Positions 13,621 through 21,356 of a DNA stretch of 31,579 nucleotides are shown piece by piece; the stretch's first letter is position 1; every line of letters starts with the position of its first letter. The stretch lies in assembly GCA_964420405.1 (NCBI GenBank), contig CAYQTL010000060.1, positions 1 to 31,579 of the forward strand. Reading direction: 5' to 3'. Source of the stretch: CAYQTL01 sp964420405 (GTDB lineage: Bacteria; Acidobacteriota; Thermoanaerobaculia; Thermoanaerobaculales; Sulfomarinibacteraceae). Below the pieces are notes generated by a model that worked only from the letters and a program-made list of their open reading frames with translations, made no database searches and had not been told where the DNA came from. Made by a program: the position numbers and the translations under genes.

Positions 13621-15251
13621 TACGGGACCGTCTGGGCGGTCGCCATCAGCTGCTCGGCGGCCTTGGAGGCCTCGGCGGTGGCGATCGCGGCGTCGAGGCT
13701 CGCCGGCGGTGCCTCGAGACCACTGGCGGCGCGCAGCTCCTCGAGGGCGCGGTCCCACCGGCGGTCGTGGTGCAGCGCCCAGCCGAGCAGGTAGCGCACC
13801 CGTGGGTCGTCGGGCCGGCTCTCTGCGAGCCCTTCGAGCAGCGCGATGCCGTCGGCCGTGCGCCCCAGGTCGATCAGGCAGCGGCCGCGGACGAGCCGCG
13901 CCTCCGGTCCGTCGGACGCCGCGCGGTCCAGCTCGGCCACGGCGGCCTCCACGTCGCCCGTCCTGCGCAGGGCCTCCGCCAACGGGACCGCGAACGTCGT
14001 GGCCTCCGTCCGCCCGGCCTCCCGGAGGAGCTCCAACGCACCGGCGTCGTCTCCGAGCGCCAGCCGCGCGACGCCGAGCCAACCCTGCGCCCACGCGCTG
14101 TCGGGCTGCAGCTGGACGACCCGTTCCAGCGGCCCGACCGCGGCCTGCGGCTCGCCGTCGGCGAGGGCGATCTGCGCCCGCACGACCCGCGGCGCCAGCA
14201 GCGTCCCGCTGAGCTCGATCGCGGTGTCGAGGGCGCTCCGCGCGGTGTCGAGATCACCCTGCTCGGCCGCGATCAGACCCAACGCCGCCCACGCACGGTG
14301 GTTGCGGGCGTCGAGCTCGGTGGCGCGCCGGAAGGCCTCGCGGGCGCCGATCAGATTGGCCCGCTGCAGCTCGACCTGGCCGAGCCGCAGCTGCAGCTCG
14401 GAGGTCTCCTTCAGGCCGAGGGCCGTCTTGAGGGTGTCGTACGCCTGGTCCACGTCGCCCTTGGCGACGAGCGCCTCGCAGTAGACCTCGAGCGCCTGGG
14501 TGTTGGTGGACTGGACCCGGAGCACCCCCTTCATGAGGGCCGCCGCCTCGTCCAGCCGGCCTTCGCGGATGTGCTCGCGGGCCTCGAGGACGACCTCGAT
14601 CGGCATCGGCGTCGTACCCGGCGCAGCGAGGACGGTCGCGCGGACCGCCTCCAGCCGTCCGCGGACCTCCAGCGCCTCGACGGTGCGGCCGAGGCTCGAG
14701 AGCACCTGCATCTGGATCTGGAGGTTCTCCAGGATCCGGCCCGGGTCGGTGATCTCGAGCTGCCGCAGCGACACCAGCGCGGCCTGCAGCGACGCCGCGT
14801 CGACCGCGCGGGCGATCTGCGCCCGGACCTCCTCCAGTGAGCCGGTCCCCGGCACCGACGGCTGGGGAGCGCCCGACGACGGCTCGGACGGCATCGGCGG
14901 GGCCAGCTCCCCTTTGACCTCGGCGAACAGGCCCATGAACGCGTCGTCGAAGAAGTCGGTCTCCAGGATCAGGTTGGGGTTGTCGCCGAGGGCCTGGCGC
15001 AGGACCTCCCGGGCCGAGGTCCGCTGCCCGAGGTTGAACAGCGCCGCCGCCTGGTAGGTCCGGATCCGGGCCCGTTCGAACGGGTCGGCGCTCGCGTCGG
15101 CCGCCTCGGCGAACAGCTGTGCGGCCTCCCGCAGCTGCCCGGCCGAGTAGGCGGCCCTGGCCTCCGACAGCTGGGCGAGGGCGGCCGGCGGCGCCCCCAC
15201 GAGCACGACGACACTGAGCACGGCGGCGAAGGTGATCCTGCTCGTTTTCAT
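13620..15251 (-). CDS. Secreted tetratricopeptide-repeat protein
   Basis: 543 residues. A signal peptide (MKTSRITFAAVLSVVVLVGAPPAALAQ) probably cleaves after ALA at about 26. The rest is mostly helical TPR hairpins: a first set at about 28-90 (LSEARAAYSAGQLREAAQLF, AALFNLGQRTSAREVLRQAL), a Pro/Ser-rich linker at about 120-145, and then long runs of TPR-like repeats to the end (for example AWAALGLIAAEQGDLDTARSAL and LLGWALHHDRRWDRALEELR). Such proteins scaffold other proteins in the periplasm; the partner is unknown. It is divergent from the PknB-TPR kinase with only 53 bases between starts, so the two may share control. The ATG at 15251 has no Shine-Dalgarno but follows TAGACT by six bases. 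Confidence 0.82.
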   Translation of the reverse strand: MKTSRITFAAVLSVVVLVGAPPAALAQLSEARAAYSAGQLREAAQLFAEAADASADPFERARIRTYQAAALFNLGQRTSAREVLRQALGDNPNLILETDFFDDAFMGLFAEVKGELAPPMPSEPSSGAPQPSVPGTGSLEEVRAQIARAVDAASLQAALVSLRQLEITDPGRILENLQIQMQVLSSLGRTVEALEVRGRLEAVRATVLAAPGTTPMPIEVVLEAREHIREGRLDEAAALMKGVLRVQSTNTQALEVYCEALVAKGDVDQAYDTLKTALGLKETSELQLRLGQVELQRANLIGAREAFRRATELDARNHRAWAALGLIAAEQGDLDTARSALDTAIELSGTLLAPRVVRAQIALADGEPQAAVGPLERVVQLQPDSAWAQGWLGVARLALGDDAGALELLREAGRTEATTFAVPLAEALRRTGDVEAAVAELDRAASDGPEARLVRGRCLIDLGRTADGIALLEGLAESRPDDPRVRYLLGWALHHDRRWDRALEELRAASGLEAPPASLDAAIATAEASKAAEQLMATAQTVP

Positions 15252-15257
15252 GGTGGG

Positions 15258-15263
15258 AGTCTA
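15258..15263 (-). promoter_or_regulatory. -10-like hexamer 6 bases before the TPR-protein ATG
   Basis: On the minus strand TAGACT (15263-15258), then CCCACC, then the ATG at 15251. No Shine-Dalgarno is present. This is the same arrangement seen at the hemY, UbiA-family, arsR and recQ starts, consistent with a leaderless transcript. Confidence 0.5.
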
Positions 15264-15304
15264 CCGGATATCATCCGCACGGGGACACCGACCGGAGCCT
15301 CCAC

Positions 15305-17569
15305 ATGATCGGCGTCGGCGACACGATCGGGCACCTGCGGGTGACGGCGGAGCTGGGCGAGGGCGGGATGGGGCGCGTGCTGCTCGCCCGCGACGACCGG
15401 CTCGAGCGGGACGTGGCGCTGAAGACGGTGCGCGTCGGGGGGACGCTCGACACCGCCGGCAGGGCACGCCTGCGGCGTGAGGCGCGGGTCCTGTCGCGGC
15501 TCGACCACCCCGCGATCTGCCAGCTCTACGACCTCCTCGAGATCGGCGGCGAGGTCCTGCTGGTGATGGAGCGGGTCGAGGGCGAGAGCCTGGCGGCACG
15601 GCTCGCCCGGGACCGGCCGCCCCGCCGGGAGGCGTTGCGCATCGCCGAGCAGGTCGCCGCGGCGCTCGCCGTCGCGCACGCGGTGTCGGTCGTCCACCGG
15701 GATGTCAAGCCCGACAACGTCATGGTCCGTCCCGACGGCTCGGTCAAGGTGGTGGACTTCGGGATCGCGCGCACCGAGCGCGAGATGGCCACCGACCTCG
15801 GCGCGGCGGCGACCCCTCCGGTCGACCCGGAAGGGCTCACGGTCACCGGCGAGCTGCTCGGAACGCCCCGCTGGATGAGCCCGGAGCAGGCCCGCGGAGA
15901 GACCGCCACCGCGGCCAGCGACATGTACTCGTTCGGGCTGCTGCTGCACGCGCTGGTGTGCGACACGCCGCCATACCCGTTGGGGCTGTCGGCGGAGGAG
16001 ACCTGGCGCAAGGCGATGTGGGGTGACGTCCGACCGCCGCGGCTCGCCGACCCCGCCCTGCGGAGTCTGCTGCAGGACCTCGAGGCGCAGGAGCCGGGCG
16101 CCCGTCCCAGCGCGGTGGAGGCACTCGAGCGGCTCCGTCGCATCCTCGACCGGCCGCGTCGTCGGCTGGTGCGGGGGGCCGCCATCGCCGCGGTGGCGGG
16201 CCTGGTGGTCGGCGGCATCGTGTCCACGGTCGGGCTGCACCAGGCCCGTCGCTCGCTCGAGATCGCCAGGGTCGCCGAGGCGGCGGCCGCGCGCGAGGCG
16301 GCCACCGCCCGGGCGGTCGCCGACTTTCTGGCCGACGTCTTCGTGGTGGCCGACCCCCACAGCGGCGGGGGCGGCGACGTGACCGCCCGCGACATCCTGG
16401 CGGCCGGCGCCGAGCGGATCGGGCGCGAGCTGGCCGACCAGCCGCTGCTTCGCGCCCGCCTCATGACGACCATCGGCGAGGTGGCGACGCGCATCGGGCT
16501 GTACGACCAGGCGGAGCCGCTGATCGACGGCGGGCTCGCGATCCGCCGGGCGGCGCTCGGCCCGACCGACCCCGAGCTCGCCGACTCGCTGCTCGCCCGC
16601 GCCAACCTGTGGCGCGAGACCGGCCGGCACGACCTCGCGTCGCCCCTGTACCGCCAGGTGGTCGAGATCCGGCGCGCGGCGACCGGCGACGGCTCGGCCG
16701 AAACGGCGGCGGCCGTCAACTACCTCGCGCGAAACGCGTGGGACCGCGGGCAGTGGGGCGAGGCCGAGACGCTGTACCGGGAGGCGATCGCGATCCTGGA
16801 GGACACCGAGGGCGTCGCCGCGACCTCCCTCGCCCACCCGCTCAACAACCTCGGCCTGGTGTACTGGAAACAGGCCCGGCACGACGAGGCCGAAGTCCTG
16901 CTCCGGCGGGCACTCGAGATCAGGCGCGGCGCCTACGGAGAGATCCACCCCGACGTCGCCGGCAGCCTCAACAACCTCGGCAACCTGCTGCGGGACTCCG
17001 GACGCTACGACGAGGCGGCGCGGATGCTGGCCGAGTCGCTGGCCCTGCACGAGGAGATGCTCGGACCGGACCACATGTACACCCTCGACACGGTCAACAA
17101 CCTCGCCATCGTCCACGCCCGCTCCGGCCGGTTCGACGACGCCGCACGGCTGTACCGCCGGGCTCTCGAGGGTTTCGAGCGCACGTTCGGTCCGGGCTCC
17201 GAGAGGGTCGCGAACCAGCTCCTGAACCTCGGCAGCCTCGAGATCCGGCGGGGACGGCCCGAGGCGGCGCTGCCGCTTCTGGAGCGCGCCGGCGAGGTGT
17301 ACCTGGCGACCATCGGGCGCGAGCACCCGGTCGCGGCCTATCCGATCGCGTCGGCTGCGGACGCGCTGCGCGACCTCGGCCGCCACGAGGAGGCGGAGCG
17401 GCGCTACCGCGAGGCCCTCGCGATCCAGGAGGCGCTGCTGCGCCCCGGCCATCCCGACCTGGTCGAGACGCTCGAGGGCTACGCCGTCATGCTCGAGCGC
17501 GACGGCAGGGCCGCGGAGGCCGCCGCCGTGCGGAAGCGGGCCGCCGGCATCGGCGGTGCGGCGCGCTGA
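15305..17569 (+). CDS. Transmembrane Ser/Thr protein kinase with TPR sensor region (PknB-like)
   Basis: A 754-residue Hanks-type kinase that phosphorylates Ser/Thr on partner proteins. Kinase domain 9-280: glycine loop GEGGMGRV (18-25), catalytic Lys40, Glu59, HRDVKPDN (131-138; D133, K135, N138), DFG (151-153), activation-loop end GTPRWMSPEQARG (186-198). A basic juxtamembrane stretch (RPRRRLVR) leads to a single helix (about 289-311). The remaining 440 residues, outside the membrane, are TPR motifs of the TPR_10/TPR_12 type, recognisable by repeated NNLG/NNLA-x-(V/L) and (A/E)LxIRR units (such as HPLNNLGLVYWKQARHDEAE). All catalytic residues are present. The ATG is supported by the position of the glycine loop and an upstream GGAGCC. 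It is divergent from a secreted TPR protein, a possible partner. A repeat element begins directly after the TGA. Confidence 0.93.
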   Translation: MIGVGDTIGHLRVTAELGEGGMGRVLLARDDRLERDVALKTVRVGGTLDTAGRARLRREARVLSRLDHPAICQLYDLLEIGGEVLLVMERVEGESLAARLARDRPPRREALRIAEQVAAALAVAHAVSVVHRDVKPDNVMVRPDGSVKVVDFGIARTEREMATDLGAAATPPVDPEGLTVTGELLGTPRWMSPEQARGETATAASDMYSFGLLLHALVCDTPPYPLGLSAEETWRKAMWGDVRPPRLADPALRSLLQDLEAQEPGARPSAVEALERLRRILDRPRRRLVRGAAIAAVAGLVVGGIVSTVGLHQARRSLEIARVAEAAAAREAATARAVADFLADVFVVADPHSGGGGDVTARDILAAGAERIGRELADQPLLRARLMTTIGEVATRIGLYDQAEPLIDGGLAIRRAALGPTDPELADSLLARANLWRETGRHDLASPLYRQVVEIRRAATGDGSAETAAAVNYLARNAWDRGQWGEAETLYREAIAILEDTEGVAATSLAHPLNNLGLVYWKQARHDEAEVLLRRALEIRRGAYGEIHPDVAGSLNNLGNLLRDSGRYDEAARMLAESLALHEEMLGPDHMYTLDTVNNLAIVHARSGRFDDAARLYRRALEGFERTFGPGSERVANQLLNLGSLEIRRGRPEAALPLLERAGEVYLATIGREHPVAAYPIASAADALRDLGRHEEAERRYREALAIQEALLRPGHPDLVETLEGYAVMLERDGRAAEAAAVRKRAAGIGGAAR

Positions 17570-17688
17570 CAGCTCCAGGATGAGCCACCGCGACACCGCT
17601 CCGGCCATCGCGATCGCCCCATCCCGCGTCCGCGTCCGTGCCGGCGCCCGCGCCCGATGCAGCGGCACGTGCAGCGACGGCCGGCGGC
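17570..17688 (+). repeat. Dispersed hexamer-based intergenic element, copy C
   Basis: The gap between the convergent kinase and recQ genes is filled by CAGCTCCAGGA, then CGCGATCGCCCCATCCCGCG (17609-17628), CGCGTC/CGTGCC hexamers and GGCGCCCGCGCCCGATGCAG. The pieces ACAGCTCCAG and CGCGATCGCCCC(A/C)TCCCGCG recur on the minus strand at about 29541-29513, followed there too by TCCGTGCC. This copy lacks the GATCCC tract. It starts one base after the stop codon of the kinase. Confidence 0.65.
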
Positions 17689-19530
17689 TCAGCCCCGGTC
17701 GGCCGTCCAGGCGGCGATGACCTCGAGGAACCGCCCGCCAAGCTCGGCCGCCTTGCGCTCGCCGACGCCGTAGCACGCGCGGAACTGGCCCTCCGTGACC
17801 GGTTCGAGCCGCGCCATGTCGCGCAGGGCTCGGTCGTGGAAGATCACGTACGGCGGCACGCCGCGCTCCTCGGCGAGCTCCGCACGCAGCCCGCGCAGCG
17901 CTTCGAACAGGCCGTGGTCGACGCCTTCCCAGCTCGCGGCCTCGATCCGGGTCCGCGGCGCCTTCGTCGCCGCCCTCGGACGCTTGTGACGGACGAGTGC
18001 AGGCGTGGCCTCGCCGCGGAGGACCTCCCACCCGGCCTCCGTCACCGCCAGCACCGGGTAGTCGTCGCCGGTGCGGTCGAGGTAGCCCCGGTCGACCAGC
18101 TGCTCCACGTATCCTCGAAGCTCGGCGACGCCCATGTCGGCCAGCAGGCCGAAGGTGCTGAGCCCGTCGTGGCCGTTCGCCCGGACACGGTCGGTCACGC
18201 GGCCCCGGAGCACGTCGAGCACATGCCCGACGCCCCACCGTTGGCGCACCCGGACGACGCACGACAGGATCTTCTGGGCGAGAACGAGCGCCTCCTCGAC
18301 CGGCTCGAGCTCGCCGAGGCAGACGTCGCACGCGCCGCAGTCGTCCGTGCCGGGCAGGGTCTGGCCGAAGTGCTCGACCAGCAGGCGGTGGCGGCAGCGG
18401 ACCCGCACCGCGTACCCGGCCATGTCGCGCAGGTGCTGGCGGGCGGCGTCGGTGAGCTCGCCGGAGCCCTCCAGAATCCGCTCCCACATCGCGAGGTCGG
18501 CGCCCGACCAGATCAGCACGCACTCCGCCTCGAGACCGTCGCGGCCGGCGCGGCCGGCCTCCTGCTGGTAGTGCTCGAGGGACTTGGGCGCCGAGGCGTG
18601 GATCACGAACCGCACGTCCGAGCGGTCGATCCCCATGCCGAAGGCGACCGTCGCGACGACGATGTCCACCTCGGCGCGGGAGAAGGCATCCTGGTTGCGG
18701 CGGCGGGTGTCGTCGTCGAGGCCGGCGTGGTACGGGCGCACCCGGTGACCCTCGGCGTCGAGCTGACCGGCGAGCTCCTCCACCTCCCGGCGGCTGAGGC
18801 AGTAGATGATGCCGGCCTGGCCGGGGTGGCGGGCGAGGACGCGGCGGATCTGGGCGCGGCCGCCGTCGCGGCGCAGCACGCGGTAGACCAGGTTCGGACG
18901 GTCGAAGCTGCCGACCACCATCTCCGGCTCGACCAGCCGGAGCTCGGAGGCGATATCGGACCGCACCCGCTCGGTCGCGGTGGCGGTGAAGGCGTGCACC
19001 GAGATCCCCGGGAACACCCCGCGCAGCCGGCCCAGCTGCCGGTACTCTGGCCGGAAGTCGTGGCCCCAGTGGCTGATGCAGTGGGCCTCGTCGACCGCGA
19101 TGAAGCGCAGGTCGCAGCCGCCGAGAAGCTGCTGGAATCGCTCGCCGCCCTCCCCCACCAGCCGCTCGGGCGAGACGTAGAGAATCGGGCAGCGGCCGGC
19201 ACGGACGGCGTCGACCACGCCGCGCTTCTCCTCGGCGGTCATGCCGCTGTGGTAGCAGGCGGCCGGAATCCCGGCCGTGCGCAGGCCGTCGACCTGGTCC
19301 TTCATCAGCGCGATGAGGGGTGACACCACCACCGCGAGGCCGTCGAGGGCGAGTGCCGGCAGCTGGAAGCAGATCGACTTGCCGCCGCCGGTCGGCAGCA
19401 CCACCACGCTGTCCCGGCCGGCCAGCACCGCGTCGATCGCCTCGCGCTGGTGCGGCAGCAGGCTGGTGTAGCCCCAGTGCCGCTCGAGCAGGGTCGGGAC
19501 GGCGTCGGCCGCGGGCATCGGTCGGGTCAT
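17689..19530 (-). CDS. recQ: ATP-dependent DNA helicase RecQ
   Basis: A 3'-to-5' DNA helicase of recombination and replication-fork repair, 613 residues. Helicase motifs: LLPHQREAI (motif 0, 24-32), PTGGGKS (46-52), SPLIALMKDQV (70-80), DEAH (147-150), the aromatic-rich loop SHWGHDFRPEY (153-163), FTATAT (181-186), QEAGRAGR (323-330). The zinc site of the RecQ-C-terminal region has C379, C398, C401 and C404 (DDCGACDVC). A winged-helix region lies at about 415-515 and an HRDC domain at about 535-605 (PPYVIFHDRALRDMA). All domains are present and the length matches E. coli RecQ (about 610). The first ATG is used; it lies seven bases after TACAAT. An ATG at codon 5 is also possible. It is divergent from the RND efflux genes. 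Confidence 0.96.
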   Translation of the reverse strand: MTRPMPAADAVPTLLERHWGYTSLLPHQREAIDAVLAGRDSVVVLPTGGGKSICFQLPALALDGLAVVVSPLIALMKDQVDGLRTAGIPAACYHSGMTAEEKRGVVDAVRAGRCPILYVSPERLVGEGGERFQQLLGGCDLRFIAVDEAHCISHWGHDFRPEYRQLGRLRGVFPGISVHAFTATATERVRSDIASELRLVEPEMVVGSFDRPNLVYRVLRRDGGRAQIRRVLARHPGQAGIIYCLSRREVEELAGQLDAEGHRVRPYHAGLDDDTRRRNQDAFSRAEVDIVVATVAFGMGIDRSDVRFVIHASAPKSLEHYQQEAGRAGRDGLEAECVLIWSGADLAMWERILEGSGELTDAARQHLRDMAGYAVRVRCRHRLLVEHFGQTLPGTDDCGACDVCLGELEPVEEALVLAQKILSCVVRVRQRWGVGHVLDVLRGRVTDRVRANGHDGLSTFGLLADMGVAELRGYVEQLVDRGYLDRTGDDYPVLAVTEAGWEVLRGEATPALVRHKRPRAATKAPRTRIEAASWEGVDHGLFEALRGLRAELAEERGVPPYVIFHDRALRDMARLEPVTEGQFRACYGVGERKAAELGGRFLEVIAAWTADRG

Positions 19531-19537
19531 GGTCGGG

Positions 19538-19543
19538 ATTGTA
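19538..19543 (-). promoter_or_regulatory. -10-like hexamer 7 bases before the recQ ATG
   Basis: On the minus strand TACAAT (19543-19538), then CCCGACC, then ATG at 19530. A TTTCCG at 19566-19561 sits 17 bases further up and could be a poor -35. No Shine-Dalgarno, so a leaderless message is likely. Confidence 0.55.
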
Positions 19544-19580
19544 GGGGGGACCCGCCGGACCGGAAAGGCCGGCCCCTCAT

Positions 19581-19740
19581 CCGATCCCGTTCCCGATCCC
19601 GTTCCCGATCCCGTTCCCGACCCCGTTCCCGATCCCCTTCCCGATCCCGATCCCGATGGCCAGAGCGCCGTCCCCGGCAGCGATCACGACTCGCGAGGGT
19701 GCCGGCTGGCACCCCACCGGAGGGAGCGGCTGCGGTTGAG
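19581..19740 (+). repeat. Dispersed hexamer-based intergenic element, copy D
   Basis: About twelve to thirteen 6-bp units alternate between GATCCC and GTTCCC (with single variants GACCCC and CTTCCC) at 19581-19657. They end in GATCCCGATGG and a variable GC-rich flank that contains the hairpin at 19697-19714. It lies in the 436-base gap between divergent recQ and the RND adaptor gene. The rest of the gap (19741-19950) is GC-rich and shows no gene or other clear feature. Confidence 0.75.
19697..19714. other. Perfect 7-bp inverted repeat in the recQ-RND intergenic gap
   Basis: GGGTGCC (19697-19703), loop GGCT, GGCACCC (19708-19714). It lies inside the flank of repeat copy D, between divergent genes, so it is not a terminator for either; it may be part of the element's folded form. 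Confidence 0.45.
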
Positions 19741-19949
19741 GCCACCGGGGGTCGACGAGGGCGGTGGGGTGGCCGTCAACCGCCTGCTGATCCCTGGGGG
19801 GTCGCCGGGCGCGACGCGCACGAGCACGCCGGCGCCACGAGAGACCGGCGCTTGCGGCACCGCCCCGGCGCCGTCGTCCCGAGCGCAGCTCCTGCGGCGG
19901 ATGAATCGCGCTCCCCGGCGGGTTGTCACGGGAGGATGCCGCCGGCCGG

Positions 19950-19958
19950 TGGTATCGT
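19950..19958 (+). promoter_or_regulatory. Extended -10-like site 8 bases before the RND adaptor ATG
   Basis: TGGTATCGT (19950-19958) matches an extended -10 (TGn then TATCGT) and is followed by eight bases and the ATG at 19967. No Shine-Dalgarno and no good -35 at normal spacing. Confidence 0.4.
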
Positions 19959-19966
19959 CCACACTG

Positions 19967-21343
19967 ATGGAGTCTGTCGTGCTTCTCGTCCGTGGTCTCA
20001 AACGCTCGCGCCGGATCGTCTGCGTGACGGGCCTCGTCGGAGCAGTGCTCGCGTGCGGCGCGGACGAGACCATGCGGACGTCCCAGGCCGTCCCGCCTGC
20101 GGTCGAGGCCGTGCCCGCCCGCGCGGGGACGCTTCCGTTGGAGGAGCGCGTCAGCGGCGTCGTGCGCGCCGCCAACCAGGTCGAGGTCCGGCCCGAGATC
20201 GCTGCGCCGGTGGTCGCGGTGCCGGTGCGGTCCGGCGAGAGTGTCGAGCGGGGCCAGCCGCTGGTGCGGCTCGACGACGCCAGCGTCCGCGAGCGGCTGC
20301 GCCAGGCCGAGGCGGCCCTCCGGCTGGCCGAGGCCGCGGCCGCCGAGGCCGACGCCCAGGTCGCCGAGCAACGCGCCCAGGTGACCCGCACCCGCGCGCT
20401 CGCCGAGCGGTCGCTGGTGAGCGAGCTCGAGCTGGAGACCCGCGAGGCGCAGCTGACCGCCCTGGAGGCCAACGCGGGTGCGGCACGGGCGCGTGTCGAG
20501 CAGGCCCGGGCCACGGTCGACGAGCGCCGCACCGAGCTGGACCGCACCGTCGTCCGCTCGCCGGTCACCGGCCGCGTCGGGCAGCGGCGGGTCGAGGTCG
20601 GCACCCAGGTCGACCGGGGGACGGTGCTGTTCGTGGTCGGCAGCCTCGACCGGCTGATCGTGGAGGTGCCGCTCGCCGAGGCCATGCTCGGCCGGATCGA
20701 CGAGGGGATGCCTGTCAGGATCGCCTCGCGGGCCCTGGGAGCGACCCAGCTGGAGGCGACGCTCGACCGGATCTCGCCGTTCCTGGAGAGCGGCAGCTTC
20801 TCGACCGTCGGCGAGATCGACATCGAGGGTGCCGCCGCCGGCCTCCGGCCCGGAATGTTCGTGGAGGTGGACATCCTGTACGGCGAGAGCGAGCGCGCGA
20901 CGCTGGTTCCCTCCGCCGCGGTGTGGGAGGACCCCCAGACCGGCATCGACGGCGTCTTCGTCGTCGCGGTCGAGGGCGACCCGGCGCCGGCGCCGCCGGG
21001 CTCGGATCCTCCCGAGGGGGCCGTGACCGCCGAGTTCCGTCCGGTCGAGGTGCTCGGACAGGGCCGCGGCACGGCCGGCGTCACCGGCGTGGAGCCCGGC
21101 GAGTGGGTGGTGACCGTCGGCCAGCAGCTGCTGCCGACGTCGGGCGAGGCCTCGGCGCGGGTGCGTCCCGCCGCCTGGGACCGGGTGCTCGCGCTGCAGA
21201 CGCTGCAGGACGAGGACGTCCTGCTCGGCTACCTGGAGAAGCAGCGGCGGATGGCCGCCACCCACGGCGTCGAGCCGCCGTCGAACGAGGAGTTCTTCTC
21301 GTCGACCGGAGCCACGACGACCGCGCCGGCGGCGGGATCGTGA
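19967..21343 (+). CDS. RND efflux periplasmic adaptor lipoprotein (HlyD/AcrA family)
   Basis: The membrane-fusion subunit that links an inner-membrane RND pump to an outer-membrane channel. 458 residues. A basic lead (GLKRSRR) and hydrophobic core end in the lipobox VLAC (Cys30), so it is probably lipid-anchored. VEVRPEIAAPVVAVPVRSGE followed by SVERGQPLVRLDD (about 70-105) is the first half of the biotinyl-lipoyl-like domain. An Ala/Glu-rich helical hairpin (about 105-190) and TVVRSPVTGRVGQRRVEVG complete it. Beta-barrel sequence follows to about 310 (GLRPGMFVEVDILYG). The C-terminal region (VLALQTLQDEDVLLGYLEKQ) is less conserved. The ATG at 19967 is chosen over the longer frame because upstream sequence is repeat and non-coding. 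The pump gene starts 13 bases after the stop, so they form an operon. No TolC-like gene is adjacent. Confidence 0.92.
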   Translation: MESVVLLVRGLKRSRRIVCVTGLVGAVLACGADETMRTSQAVPPAVEAVPARAGTLPLEERVSGVVRAANQVEVRPEIAAPVVAVPVRSGESVERGQPLVRLDDASVRERLRQAEAALRLAEAAAAEADAQVAEQRAQVTRTRALAERSLVSELELETREAQLTALEANAGAARARVEQARATVDERRTELDRTVVRSPVTGRVGQRRVEVGTQVDRGTVLFVVGSLDRLIVEVPLAEAMLGRIDEGMPVRIASRALGATQLEATLDRISPFLESGSFSTVGEIDIEGAAAGLRPGMFVEVDILYGESERATLVPSAAVWEDPQTGIDGVFVVAVEGDPAPAPPGSDPPEGAVTAEFRPVEVLGQGRGTAGVTGVEPGEWVVTVGQQLLPTSGEASARVRPAAWDRVLALQTLQDEDVLLGYLEKQRRMAATHGVEPPSNEEFFSSTGATTTAPAAGS

Positions 21344-21356
21344 CGGACGGCCTGCG

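Noticed and set aside
19529..19966. In-frame N-terminal extension of the RND adaptor giving a DPVPDPVPDP repeat
   Set aside because: The extension is a translation of repeat copy D. The lipoprotein signal begins at 19967, preceded by a promoter-like site.
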